The translations under genes were made by a program, and so were the position numbers. Source: an uncultured Sphingomonadaceae bacterium (GTDB lineage: Bacteria; Pseudomonadota; Alphaproteobacteria; Sphingomonadales; Sphingomonadaceae). From it: a stretch of 64,000 bases of DNA. Of the stretch, positions 1-8,938 are shown in pieces. Below the pieces are notes generated by a model, which was given only the letters and a program-made list of their open reading frames with translations, had not been told where the DNA came from and ran no database searches. The stretch is from the NCBI GenBank assembly GCA_947497085.1, contig CANMFE010000003.1:1-64000 (forward strand), written 5' to 3'. Position 1 is the first letter of the stretch. Each line of letters begins with the position of its first letter.

Positions 1-210
1 GGGAGGGACAGGAACCACATCCGCGGTCTTCCCGCCCACAAAGTCACGAAAGTCGCACCTAGAAACCCATGTTTTGCGTATATTGCTGTTGGACTTGTCC
101 AACTCTGCCAGACACCGTTTCACAGGCAACCGGTCAGAATGTCAAAGAGCCGTAACCCGCCTAGCATGGCTACTGCCGTGTAGGACAGCGCCAATCGCCT
201 GGGTCAGGAC
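1..210. other. left-edge stretch, no gene recognised
   Basis: This stretch lies downstream of the minus-strand acetyltransferase gene and runs to the window edge. I see no convincing reading frame, RNA gene or repeat in it. It may contain the end of a gene that lies mostly outside the window. Confidence 0.4.
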
Positions 211-651
211 CTACACAGTCTTTTCCATATACACCTTGTCCATCCCGAGCGCGAAACCGTCTTTCCGGGTGCGTAATGACGCAAAGCCCATATGGTTGAA
301 AAACGGTTCGATCATCGGGGAGGTATGCACGCGCACCCCTGTATAGCGCCCTTCCGCCGCGATCGCGTCCAACCGGTATTCGGTCAGTTTGCGGCCCAGC
401 CCCGCGCCATGATAGTCCGGTGAGACCATACCCCATGTAAAAACCGCCTGACCATTTTCGAAAGGCCGGTACCCGCCGCACCCGGCAACCCCTCCATCAT
501 GCTCCAGCACAAAATAGCGGCCTTCGGGATTTGCCAGAAACGCCTCAAATAACGGACGTTCCGATGGATCGAAATAGGGCGGCGTGTTGGCATCGAACAG
601 CGCAAGGCATGCCGCCGCGTCAGCCAGTTCATATGCCCGGAATTTCGTCAC
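211..651 (-). CDS. GNAT-family N-acetyltransferase
   Basis: A 146-residue protein with the layout of a GNAT acetyltransferase, which would move an acetyl group from acetyl-CoA to an unidentified amine. The acetyl-CoA pyrophosphate-binding motif is visible as HGAGLGRKL near residues 81-89, preceded by the usual strand (FTWGMVSPDY) and followed by a conserved C-terminal F-x-x-x-GF segment. The length is typical for a single-domain member. Its ATG overlaps the stop of ubiG by four bases (ATGA type), so the two are probably co-translated on the minus strand. The substrate cannot be read from the sequence, and the link to ubiquinone synthesis is positional only. Confidence 0.85.
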   Translation of the reverse strand: MTKFRAYELADAAACLALFDANTPPYFDPSERPLFEAFLANPEGRYFVLEHDGGVAGCGGYRPFENGQAVFTWGMVSPDYHGAGLGRKLTEYRLDAIAAEGRYTGVRVHTSPMIEPFFNHMGFASLRTRKDGFALGMDKVYMEKTV

Positions 652-1403
652 CCCCGCACTGCCGCCATCAGGTAATTAAGCGACATATTGTCCGACAGGG
701 TCAATCCCTTGAGCGGGTCCATCATCAGCCCGCGCGTGTCGGTGACTTTCATGCCGGCATCACGCAGCAGTGCGCCCAGTTCGTCTGGCGTCAGAAACCT
801 GTCCCAGTCATGCGTGCCAGCGGGTATCTGGCCCAGCCCTTCACCGATATGGATCATCGCCATTTTGGAAAAGTGCGTGCGGTTGGGGGTGGACAGGATC
901 ATCAGGCCATCCTCAGCCAGTGCGTCCGCAAGCCCCGTTACAAAAGCCGCCGGATCGGCGACATGCTCCACCACTTCAAGCGAGGTGACAAGATCGAACC
1001 CACGGGCATCAAGATTCTCGATGCCTGTATGCAGATATTCAATGTCGAGGCCGCTGCCACGTGCATGTGTCCGTGCGACCGCGATATTTTCCGCCGCCGC
1101 ATCAATGCCGGTGACTTCACCGCCGAGCCGCGCCAGTGGTTCGCAGAGCAGCCCTGCGCCGCACCCCACATCCAGCACACGCCTGCCCGCAAGCGGTTTT
1201 AAATCCCTGTCATCACAGTGAAAATGCACATCCACCATGGACCGGATATAGCCAAGCCGCACGGGGTTCAGCCTGTGCAGCATCGCACTGCTGCCCTTTG
1301 GGTCCCACCATTCTTTCGCAAGCCTGCCGAAATGCGCGGCTTCGCTCTCCAATATGGTATTGGCCGAAATCGTGCTGTTTTCGCTGTCGCTCACGCTTGC
1401 CAT
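648..1403 (-). CDS. ubiG: UbiG, ubiquinone O-methyltransferase
   Basis: A 251-residue class I SAM-dependent methyltransferase that performs the two O-methylation steps of ubiquinone biosynthesis. The SAM-binding glycine motif DVGCGAG is at residues 78-84, and the N-terminal signature EAAHFGRLAKEWWDP, characteristic of UbiG, is at about residues 21-35. A downstream SLEVVEHV segment corresponds to motif II of the family. Length matches known UbiG proteins. It is divergent from lysC, with about 90 bases between them, an arrangement I recall as common in sphingomonads. Three other ubiquinone genes (coq7, ubiB, ubiE) are scattered in this window. Confidence 0.95.
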   Translation of the reverse strand: MASVSDSENSTISANTILESEAAHFGRLAKEWWDPKGSSAMLHRLNPVRLGYIRSMVDVHFHCDDRDLKPLAGRRVLDVGCGAGLLCEPLARLGGEVTGIDAAAENIAVARTHARGSGLDIEYLHTGIENLDARGFDLVTSLEVVEHVADPAAFVTGLADALAEDGLMILSTPNRTHFSKMAMIHIGEGLGQIPAGTHDWDRFLTPDELGALLRDAGMKVTDTRGLMMDPLKGLTLSDNMSLNYLMAAVRG

Positions 1404-1493
1404 CGCCTTTTTGTCTCTCTACACATTGCTTCATATCATATTATGCCTTTGATATGGGGCTGTCACTAAAAGAAAGAAGAACCGGCATATAGC

Positions 1494-2759
1494 ATGGCAC
1501 GCATAGTGATGAAATTTGGTGGCACATCCATGGCCGGGACCGAGCGCATCCGCCGGGTCGCCAAAATCGTGAAACAGCAGGCCGATGCCGGGCATGAAGT
1601 CGCGGTGGTCGTGTCCGCCATGGCGGGTGAGACCGACCGGCTCATCAATTTCTGCCGCGAAGCCAGCTCGCTCTACGACCCCGCCGAATATGATGTGGTC
1701 GTAGCCAGCGGGGAGCAGGTGACATCGGGGCTGCTGGCTATCTCTTTACAGGCCATGGGCGCCGATGCACGCAGCTGGCTGGGCTGGCAGATGCCAATCA
1801 ACACGATTGAAGCGCATGCACGCGCGCGGATTCAGGATATTGACGCCCTGCCGATGATACAGGCCATGCAGGCAGGGCAGATCGCGGTTATCCCGGGTTT
1901 TCAGGGTGTAAGCATGGATGGCCGCGTCGCCACACTGGGCCGCGGCGGATCCGACACCAGCGCTGTGGCCGTGGCCGCAGCCATCCAGGCGGACAGGTGT
2001 GACATTTATACCGATGTCGATGGCGTTTATACAACAGACCCGCGCATCGTCGCCAAGGCCCGCAAGCTGAAAAACGTGACCTATGAGGAAATGCTCGAAT
2101 TGGCAAGCGTGGGCGCAAAAGTATTGCAGACCCGTTCGGTCGGCCTCGCCATGAAAACCGGCGTGCGCATCCAGGTGCTGTCCTCGTTTATCGAGGACGG
2201 CGCCCCGCCCGCCGATACATTGCCCGGCACAATGATCATCAGCGATGAAGAACTGGAAGGAATGGATATGGAACGCCAGCTTATCACCGGCATTGCCCAT
2301 GACAAGAATGAAGCAAAAGTCACATTAACCCGCGTACCGGACAAACCGGGCGCCGTGGCCAACATCTTTTCCCCGCTCGCCGATGCAGGCATTAATGTGG
2401 ATATGATCATCCAGAATGTCGGCCGCGAAAAAGGCGAGACTGACGTGACTTTCACAGTGCCGAAAGCTGACCTGCCGCGTTCGATGGACCTGCTTGACCA
2501 GGCGAAAGAGGCGATTGGCTATAACCGTATCATCCCCGACACCAATGTCGCCAAGATTTCGGTGGTGGGCGTTGGCATGAAAAGCCATGCCGGTGTCGCC
2601 TCCACCATGTTCAGCTCGCTCGCCGATCGCGGCGTGAATATCATCGCCATTACGACATCAGAGATCAAGGTGAGCGTGCTGATTGAGGAAGATTATACCG
2701 AGCTTGCAGTGCGTGTACTACACACAGCCTATGAGCTGGATGATAATGAGGCGGCGTAG
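1494..2759 (+). CDS. lysC: LysC, aspartate kinase
   Basis: A 421-residue aspartokinase that phosphorylates L-aspartate at the entry of the lysine, threonine, methionine and diaminopimelate pathways. The kinase signature KFGGTS is at residues 7-12, and the catalytic amino-acid-kinase domain covers about residues 1-245. Two ACT regulatory domains follow (about 265-340 and 350-410, the second containing VVGVGMKSHAGVAS), so feedback inhibition by lysine or threonine is expected. Length is that of the single-domain alphaproteobacterial and beta-class enzymes. A purine-rich stretch (AAGAAAGAAGAA) precedes the ATG. Other diaminopimelate genes in the window are dapE and dapB. Confidence 0.97.
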   Translation: MARIVMKFGGTSMAGTERIRRVAKIVKQQADAGHEVAVVVSAMAGETDRLINFCREASSLYDPAEYDVVVASGEQVTSGLLAISLQAMGADARSWLGWQMPINTIEAHARARIQDIDALPMIQAMQAGQIAVIPGFQGVSMDGRVATLGRGGSDTSAVAVAAAIQADRCDIYTDVDGVYTTDPRIVAKARKLKNVTYEEMLELASVGAKVLQTRSVGLAMKTGVRIQVLSSFIEDGAPPADTLPGTMIISDEELEGMDMERQLITGIAHDKNEAKVTLTRVPDKPGAVANIFSPLADAGINVDMIIQNVGREKGETDVTFTVPKADLPRSMDLLDQAKEAIGYNRIIPDTNVAKISVVGVGMKSHAGVASTMFSSLADRGVNIIAITTSEIKVSVLIEEDYTELAVRVLHTAYELDDNEAA

Positions 2760-3002
2760 ATGAGTAAAAAAGCCTTCATATTTGATTGTGATGTATGTGG
2801 CTCTAGCTATCAAATGGGGCCGCACCGATACGAAGGGAAAAAGTGTAGCGGTTATAATATATTTGTTTGCAAAGCCTGTTACGAAAGTAACTGGGATGGC
2901 TGGGCACCAATCAGAGAAGCTAGAATAGAAAAAATTTGCGAAGAAAGAAATATTCCTGTTCCATCTAGAAACTCTAAGGGTTGGTATCCGCGAGAATTCT
3001 GA
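2760..3002 (+). CDS. small cysteine-rich protein, probable zinc ribbon
   Basis: An 80-residue protein whose ATG begins at the base after the lysC stop codon, so it is translated from the lysC message unless it has its own promoter. Cysteines are spaced as CDVC near residue 10, a single C near 29, and CKAC near 36-39. This pattern fits binding of one zinc ion, as in small zinc-ribbon proteins. The middle and C-terminus are rich in aromatic and charged residues. Base composition is clearly lower in GC than lysC (about 40% in one hand-counted 60-base row), suggesting recent arrival. I do not recognise a named family, and the function is unknown. Confidence 0.7.
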   Translation: MSKKAFIFDCDVCGSSYQMGPHRYEGKKCSGYNIFVCKACYESNWDGWAPIREARIEKICEERNIPVPSRNSKGWYPREF

Positions 3003-3009
3003 CAAACGC

Positions 3010-3097
3010 GTCATGCTGAACTTGTTTCAGCATCCATTTCTCCTCTAGACGCAGTTCTGTAATTGACAAATGGACCCTGAACCAAGTTCAGGGTGAC
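3010..3097. repeat. paired inverted palindromic arms (GTCA-palindrome-TCCA family)
   Basis: Two 29-base arms (3010-3038 and, inverted, 3069-3097) enclose about 30 bases without a gene. Each arm starts GTCA, holds its own hairpin (CTGAA/TTCAG core) and ends TCCATT. The arms differ at five positions. Four of these are paired changes that preserve the hairpin in each arm (TGCTGAA/TTCAGCA versus CCCTGAA/TTCAGGG). It resembles a miniature inverted-repeat element, and related arms occur near 37.1-37.3 and 45.0-45.4 kb. Confidence 0.75.
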
Positions 3098-3118
3098 GGC
3101 TTAAGAAAGAAGTATTAT

Positions 3119-4126
3119 ATGACCTCCCACCCCCTTACCTCTTCCCTGATGCAGCGCGGCACCGATTTTCTGGGCTGTGAGACCGCGATCATGTGCGGAG
3201 CGATGTCATGGGTGTCAGAACGCAATCTGGTGAGTGCGATCAGCAATGCGGGCGGGTTTGGCGTGATTGCCTGCGGCGCGATGACGCCCGAACTGCTCGA
3301 CACCGAAATTGCCGAGACGAAAAAACTGACGGACAGGCCGTTTGGCGTCAACCTTATCACCATGCATCCTGACCTGATGCAGCTCATTGACATATGCGGC
3401 AAGCATGGCGTCGGCCATGTCGTACTTGCCGGCGGGTTGCCGCCCAAGGGGAGCATTGAGGCGATCAGGGAAAGCGGTGCAAAAGTCATCTGTTTTGCCC
3501 CCGCCATGGCGCTTGCGAAGAAATTCGTGCGTTCGGGCGTGGACGCGATTGTCATCGAAGGCATGGAGGCGGGCGGCCATATTGGGCCGGTATCGACATC
3601 CGTGCTGGCGCAGGAAATATTGCCCGAACTGAGCGCGGACATTCCCATTTTCGTGGCGGGCGGCATTGCCCGCGGCGAAGCGATTGCAAGCTATCTTGAA
3701 ATGGGCGCGGCGGGCGTGCAATTGGGCACGCGTTTTGTCTGCGCGCATGAATCGATCGCGCACCCGGACTTCAAAAAGGCCTTTATCCGCGGCAATGCGC
3801 GCGATGCCATAACCAGTGTGCAGGTCGATCCGCGCCTGCCGGTCATTCCGGTGCGTGCGCTCAAGAACAAGGGCACCGAAGAATTCGCCGCCAAACAGAT
3901 CGAAGTTGCGAAGCTGCTGGACGCAGGCGAGATTGAAATGGGCGAAGCGCAATTACAGATTGAACATTTCTGGGCGGGGGCACTGCGCCGCGCGGTGATC
4001 GACGGTGATGTCGAAAACGGTTCCGTCATGGCCGGACAGTCGGTCGGCATGGTGAAGACCGAAGAACCCGTGGCCGATATCATCGCCAGCCTGATGGATC
4101 AGGCCGAAGCCGCACTGGAGCGTTAA
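3119..4126 (+). CDS. nitronate monooxygenase / FabK-like flavoprotein
   Basis: A 335-residue TIM-barrel flavoprotein of the 2-nitropropane dioxygenase group, which contains nitronate monooxygenases and FMN-dependent enoyl-ACP reductases. Typical features are the N-terminal MCGAMSWVSERNLVSAISNAGG segment (residues about 26-47), the GGHIGP motif (about 157-162) that includes the histidine used by nitronate monooxygenases, and the phosphate-binding loop region AGGIARG...GAAGVQLGTRF. FabI is also encoded in this window, so an enoyl reductase role would be redundant. Detoxification of nitronates is the more likely role, though the sequence alone does not separate the two. It stands alone behind the repeat. 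Confidence 0.85.
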   Translation: MTSHPLTSSLMQRGTDFLGCETAIMCGAMSWVSERNLVSAISNAGGFGVIACGAMTPELLDTEIAETKKLTDRPFGVNLITMHPDLMQLIDICGKHGVGHVVLAGGLPPKGSIEAIRESGAKVICFAPAMALAKKFVRSGVDAIVIEGMEAGGHIGPVSTSVLAQEILPELSADIPIFVAGGIARGEAIASYLEMGAAGVQLGTRFVCAHESIAHPDFKKAFIRGNARDAITSVQVDPRLPVIPVRALKNKGTEEFAAKQIEVAKLLDAGEIEMGEAQLQIEHFWAGALRRAVIDGDVENGSVMAGQSVGMVKTEEPVADIIASLMDQAEAALER

Positions 4127-4194
4127 TTTCAAACCGCCTTGCCAAACTAATACACACATCCGATATAGGATGTCAGTAACAGGAGCGGCAGTAT

Positions 4195-4716
4195 ATGGTG
4201 GATGAAATTCTTGATATGGGCGGCAAGGACACAAAGTCCTATAATCTGGGCCTCACCCCGCTGCATCCGCCGCAGAAAAGCCTGATGCGTACCGTACTGG
4301 GTATCAACCTGCTCGTACTGCTCATCGGTATAGCTGTTGCCGATATCCTGCTGTCGCAGGAAGCGGGAATTACCCGGCTGGGTGCATTTATAATCCCCGC
4401 GGCCATTATTGCAGCGATCATTTTCATCCTGCTGCCCGAGCGCAAATATCGCCGCTGGGGCTATGACATGGGTGCGGACCGGTTGCGCGTGCTGCGCGGT
4501 TACCTGTTTCGTACCGATACCATTGTCCCGTTCAACCGTATCCAGCATATTGATGTCGCACAAGGCCCGCTACAACGCTTCTATGGCCTGTCGACGCTGA
4601 TCGTACATACGGCAGGTACGCATAACAGCGTCGTCGACCTGCCGGGGCTGAAGCCTGAGGATGCAGAAGCAATGCGCGAGGAAATACGCGGGCATATCAA
4701 GCAGGAAATGATATGA
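4195..4716 (+). CDS. membrane protein with one bacterial PH-like (bPH2/YdbS) domain
   Basis: A 173-residue inner-membrane protein. Two hydrophobic segments (about residues 36-55 and 63-80) precede a bacterial pleckstrin-homology domain of the YdbS type, seen in LRVLRGYLFRTDTIVPFNRIQHIDV and the following GPLQRFYGLSTLIVHTAG. It overlaps the next gene by four bases (ATGA), as YdbS and YdbT pairs do. Bacterial PH2 domains are poorly understood. In Bacillus the YdbS/YdbT pair gives resistance to certain bacteriocins, but that role is not implied here by anything beyond family membership. Confidence 0.85.
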   Translation: MVDEILDMGGKDTKSYNLGLTPLHPPQKSLMRTVLGINLLVLLIGIAVADILLSQEAGITRLGAFIIPAAIIAAIIFILLPERKYRRWGYDMGADRLRVLRGYLFRTDTIVPFNRIQHIDVAQGPLQRFYGLSTLIVHTAGTHNSVVDLPGLKPEDAEAMREEIRGHIKQEMI

Positions 4717-6257
4717 ACGAAGCGCCAACAGATATGGCAGAAATACAGAGCAGCAGCGATACCAATGTGACAGTGGAAATGGGCGTGGCAGCGCTGCGTC
4801 TGCACCCGCTCAGCCTGTTGCTCAAACTCGCCAAATTGCTACCGCAGTTCATCTATATCATCCCGGCACTGTATTTTGGTATCAGCAAGGGCGGGGGCAG
4901 CGCGTTGATACTGCCTGCCATAGCCGCCATCATCGCACTCAGCATGGGAGCCGCATACCTGCAATGGCGGCGCTTTTCCTATCAGGTGGGTGAGGAGGAA
5001 ATCCGTATCGCGAGCGGCGTTTTCAGCCGTAATAAACGCTCCATCCCCTATGAACGGATACAGGATGTCAATGTCGAACAGAAATTACTGGCCAGGCTAT
5101 TAGGGCTTGCCAGCGTCAAGTTTGAAACCGGGAGCGCGGGCAGCGATGACGGGGTGCTTAATGCGGTCAGCCTGGAACGTGCGGAGGAACTGCGCGACAT
5201 CATCCGCAAACGCAAGGCGGGTATCGCGGCGCAGGATACGGGCGAGGCTGCTATCCTGCAAGAAATAGCCGAGGCCGAAGAGGTAGAGCCGGTTTTTGCC
5301 ATGGACTCCCGCCGTGTGCTGACAGCGGGCATCTTTAATTTCTCGCTGGTCATCTTTGCCGTGCTGGGTGCGGCGGCACAGAATTTCGACTTTCTGATAC
5401 CCGATGAGATGTTCGATGCCGATTACTGGATCGACCGCATGGACGCGCCTGGCAAAATAGGATCATTGGGCATCTGGGCACAGATTGTAGGCTTGGTTGG
5501 CGGGCTGTTCAGCCTGATCTTCATTGGCCTGTTTACCGGCATAACCACCACATTTTTCCGCGAATATGGCTTCCGGCTTGATCGCACCGAAAATGGCTTC
5601 CGCCGCCGCCGCGGGCTTACCACGCTGACCGATGTGGTCATGCCGCTGCACCGTATACAGGCGGCCAGCATATTGACCGGCCCGATAAAACGCCGTTTTG
5701 GCTGGCATCACCTCAAATTCCAGTCGCTGGCCAGTGATGGCAAGAATAGCGACCATAGCGTTGCACCGCTGGCAACGCTCAATGAAATCGACCGCATCAT
5801 GGCCGAACCCGGCATCCGACGGGAGGCAGGCAAGGATTACCTGCCGGTCATGGCCGCGCACTGGATAGTGCCGAGCGTGATTTTCACACTGCTCATAATC
5901 GTGTCAGGCACAGCGCTTGGCACTCTTGTCGATAACAGGCTGTTCTGGCTGATGCTGCTGATCGCTCCGCTGATACTCATCTTGTGGCTCCGCTGGAAAC
6001 ATCACAAATATGTGCTGACGGACGGACAATTATTTGTGCGCGAAGGGTTCTGGCGGCAGAAATGCACCATCCTGCCTATCCGCAAGGTGCAGTCTGTCGA
6101 TATCAGCCAGAGCTTCCTTGCGCGCGCGCTCGGCAATGCCAATATTGTCATCGGCGTGGCGGGCGGCAGCGGCATATTGCCGCTCACCATCCATGCCGTG
6201 GCAGCGGAAAAGTGTGAACCGTTAAGGGCAGAATTGCTTTCGCCGCATCAGCGCTGA
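4713..6257 (+). CDS. YdbT-like membrane protein with three bPH2 domains
   Basis: A 514-residue multi-pass membrane protein with three copies of the bPH2 domain, each following a pair of hydrophobic helices. The repeats share a recognisable pattern of G-x-F/L-x-R, P-x-x-R/H-I/V-Q and a later L-A-R-L/A-L-G-like helix (near residues 100-150, 300-345 and 435-490). Together with the preceding single-domain gene it forms the usual YdbS-YdbT operon. A membrane-associated scaffold or envelope-stress role is plausible but unproven. Composition matches the surrounding core genes. Confidence 0.85.
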   Translation: MNEAPTDMAEIQSSSDTNVTVEMGVAALRLHPLSLLLKLAKLLPQFIYIIPALYFGISKGGGSALILPAIAAIIALSMGAAYLQWRRFSYQVGEEEIRIASGVFSRNKRSIPYERIQDVNVEQKLLARLLGLASVKFETGSAGSDDGVLNAVSLERAEELRDIIRKRKAGIAAQDTGEAAILQEIAEAEEVEPVFAMDSRRVLTAGIFNFSLVIFAVLGAAAQNFDFLIPDEMFDADYWIDRMDAPGKIGSLGIWAQIVGLVGGLFSLIFIGLFTGITTTFFREYGFRLDRTENGFRRRRGLTTLTDVVMPLHRIQAASILTGPIKRRFGWHHLKFQSLASDGKNSDHSVAPLATLNEIDRIMAEPGIRREAGKDYLPVMAAHWIVPSVIFTLLIIVSGTALGTLVDNRLFWLMLLIAPLILILWLRWKHHKYVLTDGQLFVREGFWRQKCTILPIRKVQSVDISQSFLARALGNANIVIGVAGGSGILPLTIHAVAAEKCEPLRAELLSPHQR

Positions 6258-6352
6258 TGGCAGCCATGGTTTCACTCTATATGGTTTCACTGGCCATATG
6301 CTGTTGCTCCGGCTATTCTTGCCGGCATAATGATAAATGAAGGGGATACAGG

Positions 6353-8113
6353 ATGCGCAAGCAATTTCTGGGACTGGGAACGGCTATCGTGGCAGTGGCA
6401 CTGGCAGGGGCTAGCCCCACCGCGGCACAGCCAGCTGAAAGTCTGCAAAATATCATCGACGACTATTGGGCCTATGTGCTGAAAGAAAGCCCGGTCTTCG
6501 CAAGCTCATTGGGCATTGATGATTATGCAGACCAGGTCGCGTCTGCCACACTGGAAAACGCGGCGCAGCAGGCCGAAGCCAATGCGGCGTTTCTGGCCCG
6601 GTTAAAAGCTATCCCCACTGACTCGCTTGATGCCAATGACCGCGTCAATTACGGCATATTGCGCCGCTCGCTCGAAGAAGCCGTGGAGGCCAATACATAT
6701 GGCCAGCGTGCACTCAATTTCACCAATCGCAGCGGCTGGCACTCCAGCTTTGCCGGCATGGCCAACAACCTGCCTTTCCGCAATGCAGCGGATTATAAGA
6801 GCTATATCACCCGGCTGAAGCAATATGACCGCGTCAACGCAGAATCGATTGCCGTTGCCAATACCGCGATCAAGGGCGGCTATACCCTGCCCTGCGACGC
6901 GATTGAGGGATATGAGGGCAGCATTTCGGGGCTGATTGTCGAGGATCCCGCCAAATCGCGTTTCTACGAACCGTTCACGCGTGCCAAGCCGTCTATAATG
7001 TCGCAGACCGAATTTGACGCACTGGCGGCCGAAGCGGCGCAGACGATCACGTCGGTCATCAACCCGGCACTAAAGCAGCATTATGACTGGTACATGCGCG
7101 ATTACAAACCCAGTTGCGCTGTACAGCCCGGTGTGTCTGCACAGCCGGGCGGCGACAAATATTATGATTTCCGCATCCGGCAGATGACAACGACTAAGCT
7201 GAGCGCGGATGAAATCCACAATATCGGTTTGGGTGAAGTGGCACGCATCCGCGCCGAGATGGTCGAAGTCGCCAAAAAAGCAGGCTTTGACAGCCGTGAA
7301 GCTTTTATCGCGGATCTGCGCACCAACCCGAAATATTATGCCAGGACGCCCGAAGAGCTGATGGAAAAAGTGGCGCGGGTCACGAAAATCATTGACGGCA
7401 AAATGCCGGGCCTGTTTGGCAAGCTCGCACGCCTGCCCTACGGCCTGAAGGAAATTCCGGCGGAGATCGCCGAAGGCACCACCACCGCCTATTATAATCC
7501 TGGCTCACCCGATGTTGGCATTGCCGGGTTCTATTATGTCAACACTTCAAAGCTCGACCAGCGGCCTTTCTGGGAAATCCCGGCGCTCAGCGTGCATGAA
7601 GGCGTGCCCGGCCACCATCACCAGATTGCCTTGCAGCAGGAACTCGACATGCCTGATTTCCGCAAATATGGCGCATTCTTCACAGCCTTTGTCGAAGGCT
7701 GGGGGCTGTATTCGGAACGGCTCGGCATAGAAATGGGCCTGTATGATACGCCCGCAAACGATATGGGGCGCCTATCCTATGAAATGTGGCGCGCCTGCCG
7801 CCTCGTGGTCGATACCGGCATCCACTCCAAAGGCTGGAGCAAGCAGCAGGCGATCGACTACATGCTCGACAATACCGCGCTGACCGAGGCGAATGTCGAG
7901 GCTGAGGTAAACCGCTATATCAGCTGGCCCGGACAGGCGCTGGCATACAAGATTGGTGAGCTGAAAATCCGCGAACTGCGCAAGCTTTCCGAAGAACGGC
8001 TGGGCGATGCGTTCGATATCCGCGAATTCCACGACACGGTGCTCGGCCAGGGCGCAGTGCCGCTCGACGTGCTGGAAGCGCAGGTCATGACATGGCTGGA
8101 CGGGAAGAGCTAG
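6353..8113 (+). CDS. secreted DUF885-family metallopeptidase-like protein
   Basis: A 586-residue protein with a cleavable signal peptide (hydrophobic core about residues 8-22, followed by TAAQPAES). It belongs to the DUF885 family, marked by the zinc-site motif HEGVPGHHHQ (about residues 418-427) and a later FVEGWGLYSE segment, both characteristic. Members are thought to be periplasmic zinc peptidases, although few have been assayed. Full length for the family. Start chosen at the ATG with GAAGGGGATACAGG in front. It is transcribed convergently with the small secreted protein at 8280, with a repeat between them. Confidence 0.85.
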   Translation: MRKQFLGLGTAIVAVALAGASPTAAQPAESLQNIIDDYWAYVLKESPVFASSLGIDDYADQVASATLENAAQQAEANAAFLARLKAIPTDSLDANDRVNYGILRRSLEEAVEANTYGQRALNFTNRSGWHSSFAGMANNLPFRNAADYKSYITRLKQYDRVNAESIAVANTAIKGGYTLPCDAIEGYEGSISGLIVEDPAKSRFYEPFTRAKPSIMSQTEFDALAAEAAQTITSVINPALKQHYDWYMRDYKPSCAVQPGVSAQPGGDKYYDFRIRQMTTTKLSADEIHNIGLGEVARIRAEMVEVAKKAGFDSREAFIADLRTNPKYYARTPEELMEKVARVTKIIDGKMPGLFGKLARLPYGLKEIPAEIAEGTTTAYYNPGSPDVGIAGFYYVNTSKLDQRPFWEIPALSVHEGVPGHHHQIALQQELDMPDFRKYGAFFTAFVEGWGLYSERLGIEMGLYDTPANDMGRLSYEMWRACRLVVDTGIHSKGWSKQQAIDYMLDNTALTEANVEAEVNRYISWPGQALAYKIGELKIRELRKLSEERLGDAFDIREFHDTVLGQGAVPLDVLEAQVMTWLDGKS

Positions 8114-8182
8114 GCTGGAGCTGGAACTGGGGCTGTAACCACTATTATTCAGCCCTCACCCACTTTGGCAAAGGATACCACA

Positions 8183-8246
8183 CCGCTCAGGCTGAGCCTG
8201 TCGAAGCCTCGTGGCAACCACCCTTCGACAAGCTCAGGGTGAACGG
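8183..8246. repeat. inverted pair of CTTCGACA-type repeats
   Basis: Two 24-base units (8183-8206 inverted, 8223-8246 direct) match at about 20 of 24 positions and begin CTTCGACA(G/A)GCTCAG. They sit between two convergent genes and could fold into a long hairpin, so they may also act as a two-way transcription stop. A third copy is at 25221-25244. Confidence 0.75.
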
Positions 8247-8279
8247 AAATATATTTAACCGAAGGAAATAGGTGCCTGT

Positions 8280-8867
8280 TTATTCAGGATTGGGCAGCGC
8301 GCCTTCTGCTTCGACAGCTTCTTCTGCCGCAGTATTTTCGGCAGCTTCAGCGGCCGCACGTTCGCGTGCTTCCAGTTCGGCCTCAATCGCTTCACGGCGC
8401 GCCTGCACTTCGGCGGCTTCCTCGTCAATGCGCGACAGACGTTCGGCGCGTGCTTCTTCAATAAGCTGCCCATAGTGCACGTCAGGTGCCTGTTCGCGTT
8501 CCTTATAGGCTCGATCAATAAGCTGCATGGTGCAACCGGTAAAGCCGCCCGCACCAACGGGTGAACAGCTTTCCGTGCCTGTCGCGCCAACATACTGGAA
8601 TGACTTGACCTTTTGTGACCATGACTGGTTCACAGGATCATTGGGATCTTCACGCAGAACCTTGGGAATGCGGTAACGGTCAATCACCCCGCAAATGACG
8701 ATTTCCTCGTCCGTGCTGGGCGGGCATTCCTCGCCTTCAAATATCATCAGCGTGTTTACGCGGTAATTGCCCTCTTCTTCAGAAGGGAGCTGTTCCTGCG
8801 CATGTGCAGGCATTGCGGCAAAGGCGGAAAAAACCATGATGGCCGGTATCGAAGCGAGAAATTTCAT
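8280..8867 (-). CDS. secreted protein of unknown function with charged coiled-coil tail
   Basis: A 195-residue protein with a signal peptide (hydrophobic residues about 5-18, cleavage likely after AHA). The mature part contains four cysteines (in ECPPS, VICGV, ESCSP and GCTMQ contexts), which could form two disulfides in the periplasm. It ends in an Ala/Glu/Arg-rich helical stretch of about 65 residues with coiled-coil character. The ATG at 8867 is preferred because GGAGACAAGACAT lies directly in front; a reading frame continues upstream but is not signal-like. No family name recognised. It may be co-transcribed with coq7 and dsbB. Confidence 0.75.
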   Translation of the reverse strand: MKFLASIPAIMVFSAFAAMPAHAQEQLPSEEEGNYRVNTLMIFEGEECPPSTDEEIVICGVIDRYRIPKVLREDPNDPVNQSWSQKVKSFQYVGATGTESCSPVGAGGFTGCTMQLIDRAYKEREQAPDVHYGQLIEEARAERLSRIDEEAAEVQARREAIEAELEARERAAAEAAENTAAEEAVEAEGALPNPE

Positions 8868-8938
8868 ATGTCTTGTCTCCAAACTCCAAATGCATCTGCA
8901 AGGTGCGATGTGAACACATGCTGAAACATGTGAATACC

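Noticed and set aside
3119-4126. FabK-type enoyl-ACP reductase
   Set aside because: The histidine-containing GGHIGP motif and the presence of fabI in the same window favour a nitronate-monooxygenase-like enzyme, although FabK is not excluded.
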